NCBI RefSeq assembly: GCF_014199295.1 | Contig: NZ_JACIJH010000002.1 | Coordinates: 1-64,000, forward strand | Length of the DNA: 64,000 bases | Direction: 5' to 3' | Source: Sphingopyxis panaciterrulae | GTDB lineage: Bacteria > Pseudomonadota > Alphaproteobacteria > Sphingomonadales > Sphingomonadaceae | Part shown: positions 33,782 to 42,299 of the stretch, piece after piece | Position numbering within the stretch: position 1 is the first letter of the stretch | How the letters are laid out: every line of letters starts with the position of its first letter | Position numbers and translations under genes: made by a program | The notes under the pieces: model-generated | What the model was told of the DNA's origin: nothing | The model's database searches: none | The model's input: only the letters and a program-made list of their open reading frames with translations

Positions 33782-35185
33782 CTAACGCCGTTTGCGTCCG
33801 CGTTCCACCTCGGCGCGCGCGACCAGCGAAATATCCTGTGCCCGAATCCAGTCGGGGGTACCTTCGGGAAGCCCCTGCATCGCGACCTCGGCATTACGCA
33901 GCGCCAGCCCCGCCTGTCCACCCTCGAGGCTGTAGCGCTCCGCCGAGGCGAGCGCCGCCCGCGCCTGATCGCCGCGCGCCGCATAGACGATGCCGAGCTG
34001 ATACCAGGCAAAGGGATTTTCATTGTCGAGCGCGACCGCGGTTTTCAGCACCTCTTCCGCTTCGGGATAATGGGCGGGGTCCTCGGTCGCGATCAGCGCA
34101 TGGCCCAGCGTCGCGGCGATCAGCGGCGCCGAATGCGACTTGGCGACCGCTTCGCGCAGCGGCGGGATCGCATCCTTCGGCCGCCCCGATTCGAGCAGCA
34201 CCTGGCCTTCGAGCTCCAGGAAATAGGGGTCGTCGGGGTCGGTTTTCAGCAGCGCCGTGACCTCGTCCAGCGCCTTTTGCGGATAGCCGCCCTTGTGCCA
34301 GGCATAGGCGCGCGCATAATGCGCCGGGACGCTCTGGTCGCTTTCGGGATAAAGGCGCAGCGTCCTCGTCGGCTCGGCGATATAGCCGACCAGCTTCGCC
34401 TTGACGCGCTGAAAGCGTTTTTCGATGGCCGGGTCGTTCGGCTTGTTCCACGCCGGGTCGACGACATAGACCTCGCGCAGTGCCTGGATGCGGTCGCCCG
34501 ACAGCGGGTGGGTGCGGCCATAGGTCGCATCGTCGTCCTGGCTCACCGCATAGCGGAATTCCAGATTCTGGAGCTTCTTGAAAAAGTCCAGGCTGCCGCG
34601 CCCGCTGATCCCCGCCTTCGACAGATATTGCGCGCCAGCGGCGTCGGCGGTCGCTTCCTGCACGCGGGTAAAGGCCAGGAACTTGCCGAGCGCGGCCTGC
34701 TGACCGGCCATCATCACGCCCATGCCGGCTTCGCCGCCGCCCGCCGCCATCGCCGCGGCGCCGAGCAGCAGGCTGAGCAGCGAGATGCTGGTCGCGGCCT
34801 TCGCGCCCTCGTTCACGCGGATCGCGTGGCCGCCCATGATATGGCCCAGCTCGTGCGCGAGCACGCCCTGCACCTCGTTGGCGCTGTCGGCCGCCTCGAT
34901 CAGCCCGCTGTGGACATAGATGTCCTGGCTGCCGGCGACGAAGGCGTTGATGCTGCGATCGCTGAGCAGATGGACGCGCACCTGACCCGCGCGCATCCCG
35001 GCGGCGACGGTCAGCGGGTCCATCATGTCCTGCAGCAGTGCCTCGGTCTCGGCATCGCGCAGGATCGATTGCGCCATCGCCGGTCGGGCCGCGACGGCGA
35101 ACAGGACGAGCAGGCTCAGCAGGATACGGGAGAGGACACGCAGGCCCGGCCCGCGGAATGCGGCCTGCTGGGGGGAAGCGGTCAT
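33782..35185 (-). CDS. Periplasmic M48 metalloprotease with TPR domain (BepA/YfgC-like)
   Basis: A 467-residue exported zinc protease. The signal peptide is RILLSLLVLFAVAARPAMAQ. The M48 domain has HELGHIMGGHAIRV and the third ligand region VQEATADAAGAQYLSKAG (about 115-215), followed by RTHPLSGDRIQALRE and TPR-like helices to the C-terminus. BepA-type enzymes help assemble or degrade outer-membrane proteins. ATG 35185 was chosen over 35230 because it leaves a shorter basic n-region. It precedes the DsbA-like gene by 67 bases, and a link with envelope folding is plausible. Confidence 0.88.
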   Translation of the reverse strand: MTASPQQAAFRGPGLRVLSRILLSLLVLFAVAARPAMAQSILRDAETEALLQDMMDPLTVAAGMRAGQVRVHLLSDRSINAFVAGSQDIYVHSGLIEAADSANEVQGVLAHELGHIMGGHAIRVNEGAKAATSISLLSLLLGAAAMAAGGGEAGMGVMMAGQQAALGKFLAFTRVQEATADAAGAQYLSKAGISGRGSLDFFKKLQNLEFRYAVSQDDDATYGRTHPLSGDRIQALREVYVVDPAWNKPNDPAIEKRFQRVKAKLVGYIAEPTRTLRLYPESDQSVPAHYARAYAWHKGGYPQKALDEVTALLKTDPDDPYFLELEGQVLLESGRPKDAIPPLREAVAKSHSAPLIAATLGHALIATEDPAHYPEAEEVLKTAVALDNENPFAWYQLGIVYAARGDQARAALASAERYSLEGGQAGLALRNAEVAMQGLPEGTPDWIRAQDISLVARAEVERGRKRR

Positions 35186-35308
35186 CGCCGCCTGTCTTGC
35201 GCCGGGCGCCTGAACCTCGAATGAAGCCATGACGCGATTATCGGGGGCCGCGCGCGCCGACGCAAGGCGCGAGATGCGATTTAGGCTCGCTACCCGTCAA
35301 ATCCCGAC

Positions 35309-35460
35309 CGCCTCGTCCCGCTTTCGCGGGAACAGGCGGTTTCTTATCCGGACGGTGAGTCGGAAATCCAATCCGTTCGCCCCGAGCTTGTCGAAGGGCC
35401 GCTCTTTCTTTCAGCCATCGCAAAAGAAGACCAGCGCTTCGACAAGCTCAGCACGAACGG
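35309..35460. repeat. REP-like repeats (family D relative and family C) downstream of rne
   Basis: 35309-35337 is a short hairpin around TCCCGCTTTCGCGGGAA. 35373-35460 is a family C inverted repeat with arms CCCGAGCTTGTCGAAGGGCC (from 35381) and GCGCTTCGACAAGCTCAGC (to 35452). Together they fill most of the 324-base gap between the rne stop and the divergently placed protease start. No gene is seen there. Confidence 0.75.
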
Positions 35461-35509
35461 GTTTGGGCGACGCCGCTACCGCGTGACGCTTCCCAAAGAG
35501 GCGGTCGGC

Positions 35510-38215
35510 TCAATTTCCGAAGGTGCGCTGCCACCAGCCGCGCCGCGCGTCGCCCGCCGCGCCTTCACCTTCGTCGCCATCCGCCGCAACCGGCTCGGGC
35601 GCGCGTTCGGCGGCAGGTTCGGCGGCAGGTTCGGGGGCCGCTTCGACCGGCGCTTCGGCGGGCGCCTCGGCTTCGGCCACGGCCTTCTTGCTGCGGCTCG
35701 CGCGCTTGCGCGGCGCGGGCTTCGCCTCGGGCTCGGCCGGCGTGGATTCGGCCGTCTCGACGGGCGGAGCCGCTGCCTCGGCGGCGGGCGCCGCTTCGGC
35801 CTCGGCCGCCGCGGCCTTGGTCTTGCGCGGGGCGCGCTTGCGCTTGGGCTTCTCCTCGGCGGCAGGCGCGTCTTCGGCTACCGCTTCGACGACTGCCGGC
35901 TCGGCGGGGGCTTCCGCCTCGGCATCGTCCGCCGCAGGGGCTTCCGCCTCGGCATCGTCCGCCGCAGGGGCTTCCGCCTCGGCATCGGCCTTCTTCCGGC
36001 GTCCGCCGCGGCGGCGCTTGGGCTTCGCTTCCGCGTCGTCGGTTTCCGCATCGGCGGTCACCGGCTCGGGTTCGGCGGGCGCTTCCGGGGCGCCGGCGTC
36101 GTCCGCCTCGACGGCTTCGGCCGCCCCGTCCTCGTTGCCGGCCTCGCCGGTCTCGGCGCCCGTCTCCTCCTCGTCGCGGCGGCCGCGGCGGCCGCGGCGG
36201 CGCCGGCGGCGGCGCTTGCGGCCCTCGCTATCGCCCTCGCCTTCGCCTTCGTCGCGTTCGCGGCGGGCGGGGCGCTCTTCCTCTTCGTCTTCCTCGTCTT
36301 CGGCCTCGTCGACGATATCCTCGTCGTCGTCATCCTCGATCGGGGCGATCGGGGCGAAGCTGCGGCGCTGCGCCGGCGGCGGGCCGCCGACCTCGACCGC
36401 CATGCGCGCGCCCTCGGTCTCGCCGTCGGGCAATATCTCGACGCTGACGCCGTAGAGCTCCTCGATCTCGCGCAGTTCGCGGCGCTTTTCGTTGAGCAGA
36501 TAGAAGGTCGCCTCCTGGCTCGCGCGCAGGATGATCTTGCTGCCCTTGCCGCGCGCCGCTTCCTCTTCGATCAGGCGCAGCGCCGACAGGCCCGCCGACG
36601 ATGCGGTGCGGACGAGCCCGGTGCCCTCGCAATGCGGGCAGGGGCGGGTCGATGCCTCGAGCACGCCGGTGCGCAGCCGCTGGCGGCTCATCTCCATCAG
36701 CCCAAAGCCGGAGATGCGGCCGATCTGGATGCGCGCGCGGTCGTTCTTCAGCGCCTCCTTCATCGCGCGCTCGACCTTGCGGACGTTCGAGCCGTGATCC
36801 ATATCGATGAAGTCGATCACGATCAGCCCCGCCATGTCGCGTAGGCGAAGCTGGCGCGCGATCTCGTGCGCGGCTTCCAGGTTGGTGTTGAGCGCGGTCT
36901 GCTCGATATTATGCTCGCGCGTCGAGCGGCCCGAGTTGATGTCGATCGACACCAGCGCCTCGGTCGGGTTGATGACCAGATAGCCGCCGGACTTGAGCTG
37001 CACCACGGGGTTCAGCATCCCCGCGAGCTGGTCCTCGACGCCGTAGCGCTGATAGAGCGAGACCGGGTCGGCATATTGCTTCACCCGCCGCGCATGGCTG
37101 GGCATCAGCAGTTTCATGAACTGCTTGGCGGCCTTGTAGCCCTCGTCGCCCTCGACGAGCACTTCCTCGATATCCTTGTGATAGATGTCGCGGATCGCGC
37201 GCTTGACGAGGTCGCTGTCCGAATGGATCAGCGCCGGCGCGCTCGACCCCAGCGTCTTTTCGCGAATCTCGTCCCACAGCCGGGCCAGATAGTCGAAGTC
37301 GCGCTTGATCTCGGTCTTGGTGCGGCTCATCCCCGCGGTGCGGACGATGCAGCCCATCGTCGGCGGCAGGTTCAGCTCGTCGATCATCGCCTTCAGCTTG
37401 CGGCGGTCGGCGCCGTTCGAAATCTTGCGGCTGATCCCGCCGCCGTGCATCGTGTTCGGCATCAGCACGCAATAGCGGCCGGCGAGCGACAGATAGGTGG
37501 TCAGCGCCGCGCCTTTGTTGCCGCGCTCTTCCTTGACGACCTGGACCAGCATCACCTGGCGGCGGCGGATGACGTCCTGAATCTTGTAGCGGCGGCGCAG
37601 CGACATGCGGCTTTCGCCGTCCTCGTCGTCGGTCCGGCGCCCGCGGCCGCGGCCTTTGCGTCCGTTCCGGCCGCGCCCGCGGCCCCGGCGGTCGCCGCGA
37701 TCGTCCTTGCTGTCCGCGGCGCCCTCTTCGCCTTCGGCCTCGCCCCCCTCGGTCTCGTCGTCGTCGGCGTCCGCAGCGTCGGCGTCGCCGGCCTCCTCGT
37801 CGCCCTCTTCGCCGACCGTCACCGGCGCGGGAGCGTCGCCATTCTCGTCCTCATGGCCCTCGACCTCGGCGACGTCGCCTTCCAGCTCGTCCAGGTCTTC
37901 CTCGGCGCGCATCGCCGCCTCGGCGGCATGCTCGGCCTCTTCGCGCAGCAACGCGTCGCGGTCTTCCTTCGGAATCTGGTAATAATCGGGATGGATTTCG
38001 CTGAAGGCCAGGAATCCGTGGCGATTGCCGCCATATTCGACGAACGCCGCCTGCAGCGACGGTTCGACGCGGGTCACCTTGGCCAGATAGATATTGCCCT
38101 TGAGCTGCTTGTGCTCGGCGGACTCGAAATCAAACTCCTCGATGCGGTTTCCCTTGGTGACGGCGACCCGGGTCTCTTCCCGGTGCCGCGCGTCGATCAA
38201 CATGCGCGTGGTCAT
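35510..38215 (-). CDS. rne: Ribonuclease E
   Basis: Endonuclease that starts mRNA decay and processes rRNA and tRNA; scaffold of the degradosome. 901 residues. The S1 domain (about 35-255) is split by an acidic then Arg/Gly-rich insertion (about 90-205), typical of alphaproteobacteria. Catalytic Asp residues are D425 (VSIDINSG) and D468 (IVIDFIDMD); the zinc-link is CPHC (526-529). From about 620 the protein is a low-complexity Ala/Glu/Pro and basic tail with three near-identical EAPAADDAEA repeats. It ends GWWQRTFGN, the GWW motif known to bind PNPase in Caulobacter RNase E. Start ATG 38215. Confidence 0.96.
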   Translation of the reverse strand: MTTRMLIDARHREETRVAVTKGNRIEEFDFESAEHKQLKGNIYLAKVTRVEPSLQAAFVEYGGNRHGFLAFSEIHPDYYQIPKEDRDALLREEAEHAAEAAMRAEEDLDELEGDVAEVEGHEDENGDAPAPVTVGEEGDEEAGDADAADADDDETEGGEAEGEEGAADSKDDRGDRRGRGRGRNGRKGRGRGRRTDDEDGESRMSLRRRYKIQDVIRRRQVMLVQVVKEERGNKGAALTTYLSLAGRYCVLMPNTMHGGGISRKISNGADRRKLKAMIDELNLPPTMGCIVRTAGMSRTKTEIKRDFDYLARLWDEIREKTLGSSAPALIHSDSDLVKRAIRDIYHKDIEEVLVEGDEGYKAAKQFMKLLMPSHARRVKQYADPVSLYQRYGVEDQLAGMLNPVVQLKSGGYLVINPTEALVSIDINSGRSTREHNIEQTALNTNLEAAHEIARQLRLRDMAGLIVIDFIDMDHGSNVRKVERAMKEALKNDRARIQIGRISGFGLMEMSRQRLRTGVLEASTRPCPHCEGTGLVRTASSAGLSALRLIEEEAARGKGSKIILRASQEATFYLLNEKRRELREIEELYGVSVEILPDGETEGARMAVEVGGPPPAQRRSFAPIAPIEDDDDEDIVDEAEDEEDEEEERPARRERDEGEGEGDSEGRKRRRRRRRGRRGRRDEEETGAETGEAGNEDGAAEAVEADDAGAPEAPAEPEPVTADAETDDAEAKPKRRRGGRRKKADAEAEAPAADDAEAEAPAADDAEAEAPAEPAVVEAVAEDAPAAEEKPKRKRAPRKTKAAAAEAEAAPAAEAAAPPVETAESTPAEPEAKPAPRKRASRSKKAVAEAEAPAEAPVEAAPEPAAEPAAERAPEPVAADGDEGEGAAGDARRGWWQRTFGN

Positions 38216-39027
38216 TATTATCACTCCAGGCGCGCCGCGGCGCGCCAAACAAAAAGGCCGCAGGCGCCCGGAACGGACGGCGGCGGTCGATAGGGTTCGG
38301 ATGAAAGAAAACGTTATTGCCGCCTGCGGCCCGCGTCCGGTCCTGGACGCGCATGCGGTCTTCCCGGCCACGCGCGGCGGATGCAGCGGCATCCGTGTCG
38401 TGGAGAGAAGAGGGCATGGCAAGCCTCATGCGGCATCAACCTGGTTCGGGACGGCCGGCTGGCGGAGCGCGCCGGAAAGGGACTGCGACCGCCGCCCGGT
38501 CGTCCGGGTGGACTGGCGGCCTGTCCCTCCGTCTCGTCCGGCACCGGGGCGCACGATCCGCGATTCGCGGGACCGGGCCTTCCCCTCGCAAGGCCGGACG
38601 GCAGGGCGGGATGCCGTCAATGGTCGCGGTGCTAGCATCGGCGGGGACCGACGGCAACCTCAACCACGGTATTAAGATGGGGTAGGGAGCGGTGTGTTGC
38701 AATAATACCCGGTGGCGCCTCGGTTTGGATTTGGACGGCACCATTGCCTGTCTCGTCACCCCGGATCACGCCCGGAGTGACGAAGGAAAAAAAGTCCGCC
38801 TCGGTTTTCGAACGGCGTCACCGCCTGAATATCCATCGCGCGCCCCTTGCGTCGCGGCTCCCTCTATCGTGCTGAATCGCCTGTTAACCTTGCTGGTTGA
38901 CGCGGGTTTGACGCGCGATGGCTAACGACGGGTTCATCCTTTTCGCCGGCCCGGGACGCGACTTTTGCCTCTGCCCTCTTCGAATAAGCGCTGGACCAGC
39001 CCGACCCGGGGGCGGCATAACCGCGTC
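38216..39027. other. Long gene-free divergent region between rne and the amidase gene
   Basis: About 810 bases with no convincing gene. It contains the rne leader hairpin (38251-38331), a GC palindrome GGCGCGCCGCGGCGCGCC at 38230-38247 next to the rne start, and a 29-base hairpin at 38754-38782 with outer arms CGTCAC and GTGACG. Small frames here have poor composition and no ribosome-binding sites. A long RNase E leader is expected because rne is autoregulated through its 5' region in enteric bacteria. Confidence 0.5.
38251..38331 (-). promoter_or_regulatory. Terminator-like hairpin in the rne leader
   Basis: On the minus strand GGCCGCAGGCG (38331-38321) is followed about 54 bases later by CGCCTGCGGCC (38266-38256) and TTTTT (38255-38251), some 35 bases before the rne start codon. 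The 11-bp stem with a T run looks like an intrinsic terminator placed inside the leader. It could allow premature termination or serve as an RNase E cleavage target for feedback. Confidence 0.5.
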
Positions 39028-40242
39028 ATGGGCCTGTTCCTCCTGCTCGTCGCGACGATCCTGACCGCGCCCGCCGCCCTTGCGGGCGCGATCGGCGCGG
39101 TCGAGGTGGGCGAGGGCGAGGTGACGGTCCGCTTCGACGGGCTCGTCGCCGGCGCCTCGGCCTTCCTCCTCGCCGGCCCGGACCGCATCGCGCTCGACAT
39201 CGCCGGGGCGCAGGCGGGGCGCGGCGCCGACGGTGCCGGCCTCGTCCGCGCGGTGCGCCAGGGGCAGCAGGGCCCCGATATCGCGCGCGTCGTGCTCGAC
39301 CTCGCGCGGCCCGCGCTGCTGTCGGACCCGCGTTTCGCCGCCGACGGGCGCAGCCTGTCCTTTCGCCTGCGTCCGGTGTCGGCCGACGAATTCGCGCGCG
39401 CCGCCCGCGCGCCGCGGACCGAGTGGCAGCCGCCCGCCGGCTATCGCGCCCGCCCGCCGCAGAAACGCTACAGCGTCACCGTCCCGATCGGCCGGCCGAA
39501 GCCCGCGCTGCCGCTGCCGAAGATCGAGGGGCCGGACAACGGCCGCCTGCCGCTCGTCGTGATCGATGCGGGTCATGGCGGCCACGACCCCGGCGCCATT
39601 TCGCCGCACAGCGGCCGCCGTGAAAAGGACATCACCCTCGCGCTGGCGAAGGCGGTGCGCGACCAACTCGTCGCCGGCGGCCGCGTCCGCGTCGCGCTGA
39701 CCCGCGCCGACGACCGTTTTCTGGTGCTCGAGGAACGCTACGGTATCGCGCGTCGGCTGAAGGCCGATCTCTTCATCTCGATCCACGCCGATTCGGCGGA
39801 GAATGAGGAGGCGCGCGGCGCGTCCATCTATACGCTGTCGGAGGTCGCGTCGGACCGCGAGGCCGCGAAGCTCGCGGCGCGCGAGAACAAGGCGAACATC
39901 ATCAACGGCGTCGATCTCGGCGCCCACAGCGGCGACGTCTCGTCGATCCTGCTCGACCTGACCCAGCGCGAGACGATGAACGTCGCCTCCGACTTCGCCC
40001 GCCTGCTCCAGCGCGAGGCGGGCGACCAGGTGCATTTCCGCACCGACGCCCACCGCTTCGCTTCCTTCGTCGTGCTGAAAGCGCCCGACACCCCGTCGAT
40101 CCTGTTCGAAACCGGCTTCATCTCGAACAGGGATGACGCCGATTTCCTCGCCTCGAAAGCGGGGCAACAGACGATCGCGCGCGGCATCCGCGACGCGGTG
40201 CAGATCCACTTCGCCCGCCAGATCGCCGCGGTCGCGCGCTGA
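39028..40242 (+). CDS. N-acetylmuramoyl-L-alanine amidase (AmiC-like)
   Basis: Cleaves the amide bond between MurNAc and the peptide stem, used in daughter-cell separation. 404 residues: signal peptide (GLFLLLVATILTAPAALA), an AMIN-like septal-targeting domain (about 20-140), linker, and an Amidase_3 domain with Zn ligands in VVIDAGHGGHDPGA, the Glu in RREKDITLA and His in FISIHADSAEN, and the catalytic Glu in ILFETGFISN. A regulatory helix region (ENKANIINGVDLG, QRETMNVASD) interrupts the domain, as in EnvC/NlpD-activated amidases. ATG 39028 is chosen as it opens on the signal peptide. Confidence 0.93.
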   Translation: MGLFLLLVATILTAPAALAGAIGAVEVGEGEVTVRFDGLVAGASAFLLAGPDRIALDIAGAQAGRGADGAGLVRAVRQGQQGPDIARVVLDLARPALLSDPRFAADGRSLSFRLRPVSADEFARAARAPRTEWQPPAGYRARPPQKRYSVTVPIGRPKPALPLPKIEGPDNGRLPLVVIDAGHGGHDPGAISPHSGRREKDITLALAKAVRDQLVAGGRVRVALTRADDRFLVLEERYGIARRLKADLFISIHADSAENEEARGASIYTLSEVASDREAAKLAARENKANIINGVDLGAHSGDVSSILLDLTQRETMNVASDFARLLQREAGDQVHFRTDAHRFASFVVLKAPDTPSILFETGFISNRDDADFLASKAGQQTIARGIRDAVQIHFARQIAAVAR

Positions 40243-40286
40243 GGTCCGGCGACGGCTTCGGGTGAACGCTCGAAGATGGGGCTGAT

Positions 40287-40310
40287 CCCCCCTCCCGCAA
40301 GCGGGAGGGG
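40287..40310. repeat. Single REP-like hairpin, family E
   Basis: CCCTCCCGCAAGCGGGAGGG at the core is a perfect palindrome with flanking C and G. It is one half of the paired elements at 24467-24571 and 53759-53858. It lies between the amidase stop and the duplicated segment that borders arr. Confidence 0.75.
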
Positions 40311-40346
40311 AGAAGACCCGTCGCTTTCCCATCAAAGCCACATCTG

Positions 40347-40472
40347 AAATATAGTCTTGCCTAACTTTCTTCCCGCCGCCAGCTTCCGCCCCTCGGCAGC
40401 AGGAGGACGGGCATGGGCCGGAGCAACAGGCCGGGCAGCGTCACTGCACCGGTATCGGTCGCCCGACCGCGC
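40347..40472 (+). repeat. Direct repeat, left copy: duplicated 5' end of the lactone oxidase gene
   Basis: These 126 bases match 40982-41105 at roughly nine positions in ten, with one 2-base indel. The matching stretch covers the leader, ribosome-binding site, the ATG and about 20 codons of the oxidase gene at 41046. The copy breaks off one base before the arr stop codon, so it is a dead fragment. Confidence 0.85.
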
Positions 40473-40473
40473 A

Positions 40474-40902
40474 TCAATTGATGATCTCGCCTCTTTCGTC
40501 CGAGCGCAATGCGGTCAGTCGTTCTCTCCACAATTGTAGTGCTTCCGGCGTCAATCTGACCCAATGCTGGATTTCGCCAATGACCTTGAGCGGTGCGCTG
40601 CTGCGATAAGACCGAGTAGGATTACCGGGAAATTTCTTATCGGTCACGTTCGGGTCGTTCTCGAATGTCCCGGTCGGTTCTACGACATAAACACGCGGGA
40701 CTGCGCCGCCTCCGGTGAGTTCCCCCGCGATTTCAGCGGCAAGCCCGGCCCCGTCTGCGCTGGCGGTGAAGTAGATGTGGTTCATCACCACGTCAGGACG
40801 ATAGTTCGACCGATATCCTGCGGTGAGGAAATCGCCCACGCGCAAATCCGCGATTGTGCCGTGAAAGAACGGTCCCTCGTCCAGCACCTCGGTCATCGTC
40901 AT
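40474..40902 (-). CDS. arr: NAD+--rifampin ADP-ribosyltransferase Arr
   Basis: Inactivates rifampin by ADP-ribosylation of its C23 hydroxyl. The 142-residue protein is a full-length Arr: PFFHGTIADLRVGDFLTAGYRSNYRPD near the start, VMNHIYFTASADGAGLAAE, VYVVEPTG, FENDPNVTDKKFPGNPTRSYRS and the C-terminal ERGEIIN are family signatures. The Asp in FENDPN and conserved His/Tyr of HGT and IYF are present. The gene and its leader (40473-40981) are less GC-rich than the neighbours and lie between two copies of the start of the oxidase gene, a clear sign of insertion. Orientation is opposite to both neighbours. Confidence 0.92.
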   Translation of the reverse strand: MTMTEVLDEGPFFHGTIADLRVGDFLTAGYRSNYRPDVVMNHIYFTASADGAGLAAEIAGELTGGGAVPRVYVVEPTGTFENDPNVTDKKFPGNPTRSYRSSAPLKVIGEIQHWVRLTPEALQLWRERLTALRSDERGEIIN

Positions 40903-40981
40903 CGTCCTATCTTGTTGAGTCTGTTTGTAGTCCGTCAGCCAAGCGGTGCCAACGTCCGGCTTCGGCCGTTCGCGGGCACCT

Positions 40982-41105
40982 AAATATAGTCTTGACTAAC
41001 TTTCTTTCCGCCGCCAGCTTCCGCCCCGGCAGCAGGGGGACGGGCATGGGCTGGAGCAACTGGTCGGGCAGCGTCACTGCACCGGTATCGGTCGCCCGCC
41101 CGCGC
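40982..41105 (+). repeat. Direct repeat, right copy: true 5' end of the lactone oxidase gene
   Basis: Matches 40347-40472 (see there). This copy continues into the intact oxidase frame and includes its GGGGGA ribosome-binding site. The pair encloses the 509-base arr insert. Confidence 0.85.
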
Positions 41106-42299
41106 GACGAGGGCGAACTCGCCGCGCTCGTCCGCGAGGCGAAGAAGGTCCGCGCCGTCGGGGCCGGGCACAGCTTCATGCCGCTCTGCGCGTCGGACGA
41201 GCGGATCGTCAGCCTCGCCGACATGACGGGCATGCTGACCGTCGCCCCCGACCGCAAGACCGCGCGCATCCCCGCCGGATGGAGCATCAGGCGGCTGACC
41301 GCGGCGCTGTGGGCACAGGGGCTCGCGCTCGCCAATCAGGGCGACGTCGATCCGCAGTCGCTCGCCGGCGCGATGGCGACCGGGACACACGGCACCGGCG
41401 CCGCGCTCGGCTCGCTCGCCACCTTCGCGCGCGGCTTTCGCCTGATCGGCGCCGATGGCGAGGCGCGCTGGTGCGACGCGGCGACGAACCCGGACCTGTA
41501 TCGGGCGCAGCGGCTCTCGCTCGGCCTGTTCGGCATCGCAACCGAGATCGAGTGCGCGGTGGTCCCCGCCTTCCACCTCGCCGAGCGGATCGAAAAGCGC
41601 CGCTGGGCCGAGGTGCGCGAACGCTATGACGAGCTGGCGGATCGACACCGCCACATCGAATTCTGGATCTTTCCGCATGCCGACACGGTGATCCTCAAGA
41701 CGCTGACGCCCTGCGACCCCTGCGATCCGCCCGCCTCGACCACCGATATCGAGGAAACCGCCTTTCGCCGCCTGCTCGACGTCGGGGCGAAGCTGCCGTT
41801 CCTCACTCCCTTTCTCCAGCGCCTGATGATGAAGACGCGCTTCGATGGCGCCCGCCGCGGTCCCGCCCACGCCATCTTCCCCTCCGACCGCACGATCCGT
41901 TTCGAGGAGATGGAATATGAAGTGCCGCGCGCCGCCGGCCTCGCCGCGCTCGACGCGGCGATCGGCTGGATCGGGAAAGGGCGGCTGCCCGTCGCCTTTC
42001 CGTTCGAATATCGCACCGTCGCCGCCGACGATATCTGGATCAGCCCGATGAACGCCGGCCCGGTCGCCGCGATCTCGATGCACCAATATGCGAAGATGCC
42101 GTGGGCGGGTCATTTCGCGGGTGCCGAGGCGATCTTCCGTGCCCATGGCGGCCGCCCGCACTGGGCCAAGCGTCACACGCTGACCCGCGCCGACGTCGAT
42201 GCCCTCTATCCGATGGCCGAGCGCTATCGCATGGTGCGCCGCGCCGCCGACCCGGCGGGCAAATTCCTCAACCCCCATCTGGAGGCGCTGTTTTCATGA
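41046..42299 (+). CDS. FAD-binding D-arabinono-1,4-lactone oxidase family protein
   Basis: A 417-residue flavin oxidase of the VAO fold. The N-terminal FAD-binding PCMH domain has SVARPRDEGELAALVREAKKVRAVGAGHSFMPL (including the GAGHS loop) and GAMATGTHGTGAALGSLAT; in relatives that use covalent FAD the His is in this GHS. The C-terminal ALO-type domain ends HWAKRHTLTRADVDALYPMAERYRMVRRAADPAGKFLNPHL. It oxidises an aldonolactone or sugar alcohol. The stop overlaps the start of the DSD1-like gene (ATGA), forming a three-gene operon. Its 5' end is duplicated beyond arr. Confidence 0.87.
   Translation: MGWSNWSGSVTAPVSVARPRDEGELAALVREAKKVRAVGAGHSFMPLCASDERIVSLADMTGMLTVAPDRKTARIPAGWSIRRLTAALWAQGLALANQGDVDPQSLAGAMATGTHGTGAALGSLATFARGFRLIGADGEARWCDAATNPDLYRAQRLSLGLFGIATEIECAVVPAFHLAERIEKRRWAEVRERYDELADRHRHIEFWIFPHADTVILKTLTPCDPCDPPASTTDIEETAFRRLLDVGAKLPFLTPFLQRLMMKTRFDGARRGPAHAIFPSDRTIRFEEMEYEVPRAAGLAALDAAIGWIGKGRLPVAFPFEYRTVAADDIWISPMNAGPVAAISMHQYAKMPWAGHFAGAEAIFRAHGGRPHWAKRHTLTRADVDALYPMAERYRMVRRAADPAGKFLNPHLEALFS

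Noticed and set aside
35483..36844. A Gly/Arg-rich plus-strand frame opposite the 3' end of rne
   Set aside because: It reflects the low-complexity tail of RNase E in antisense, not a separate protein.
38301..38675. A small plus-strand gene starting MKENVIAACG in the rne leader
   Set aside because: No ribosome-binding site, poor composition after the first residues, and it lies across the leader hairpin.
40347..41105. Transposon or integron cassette carrying arr
   Set aside because: No transposase, terminal inverted repeats or attC-like element is visible; the flanks are direct copies of the neighbouring gene instead.
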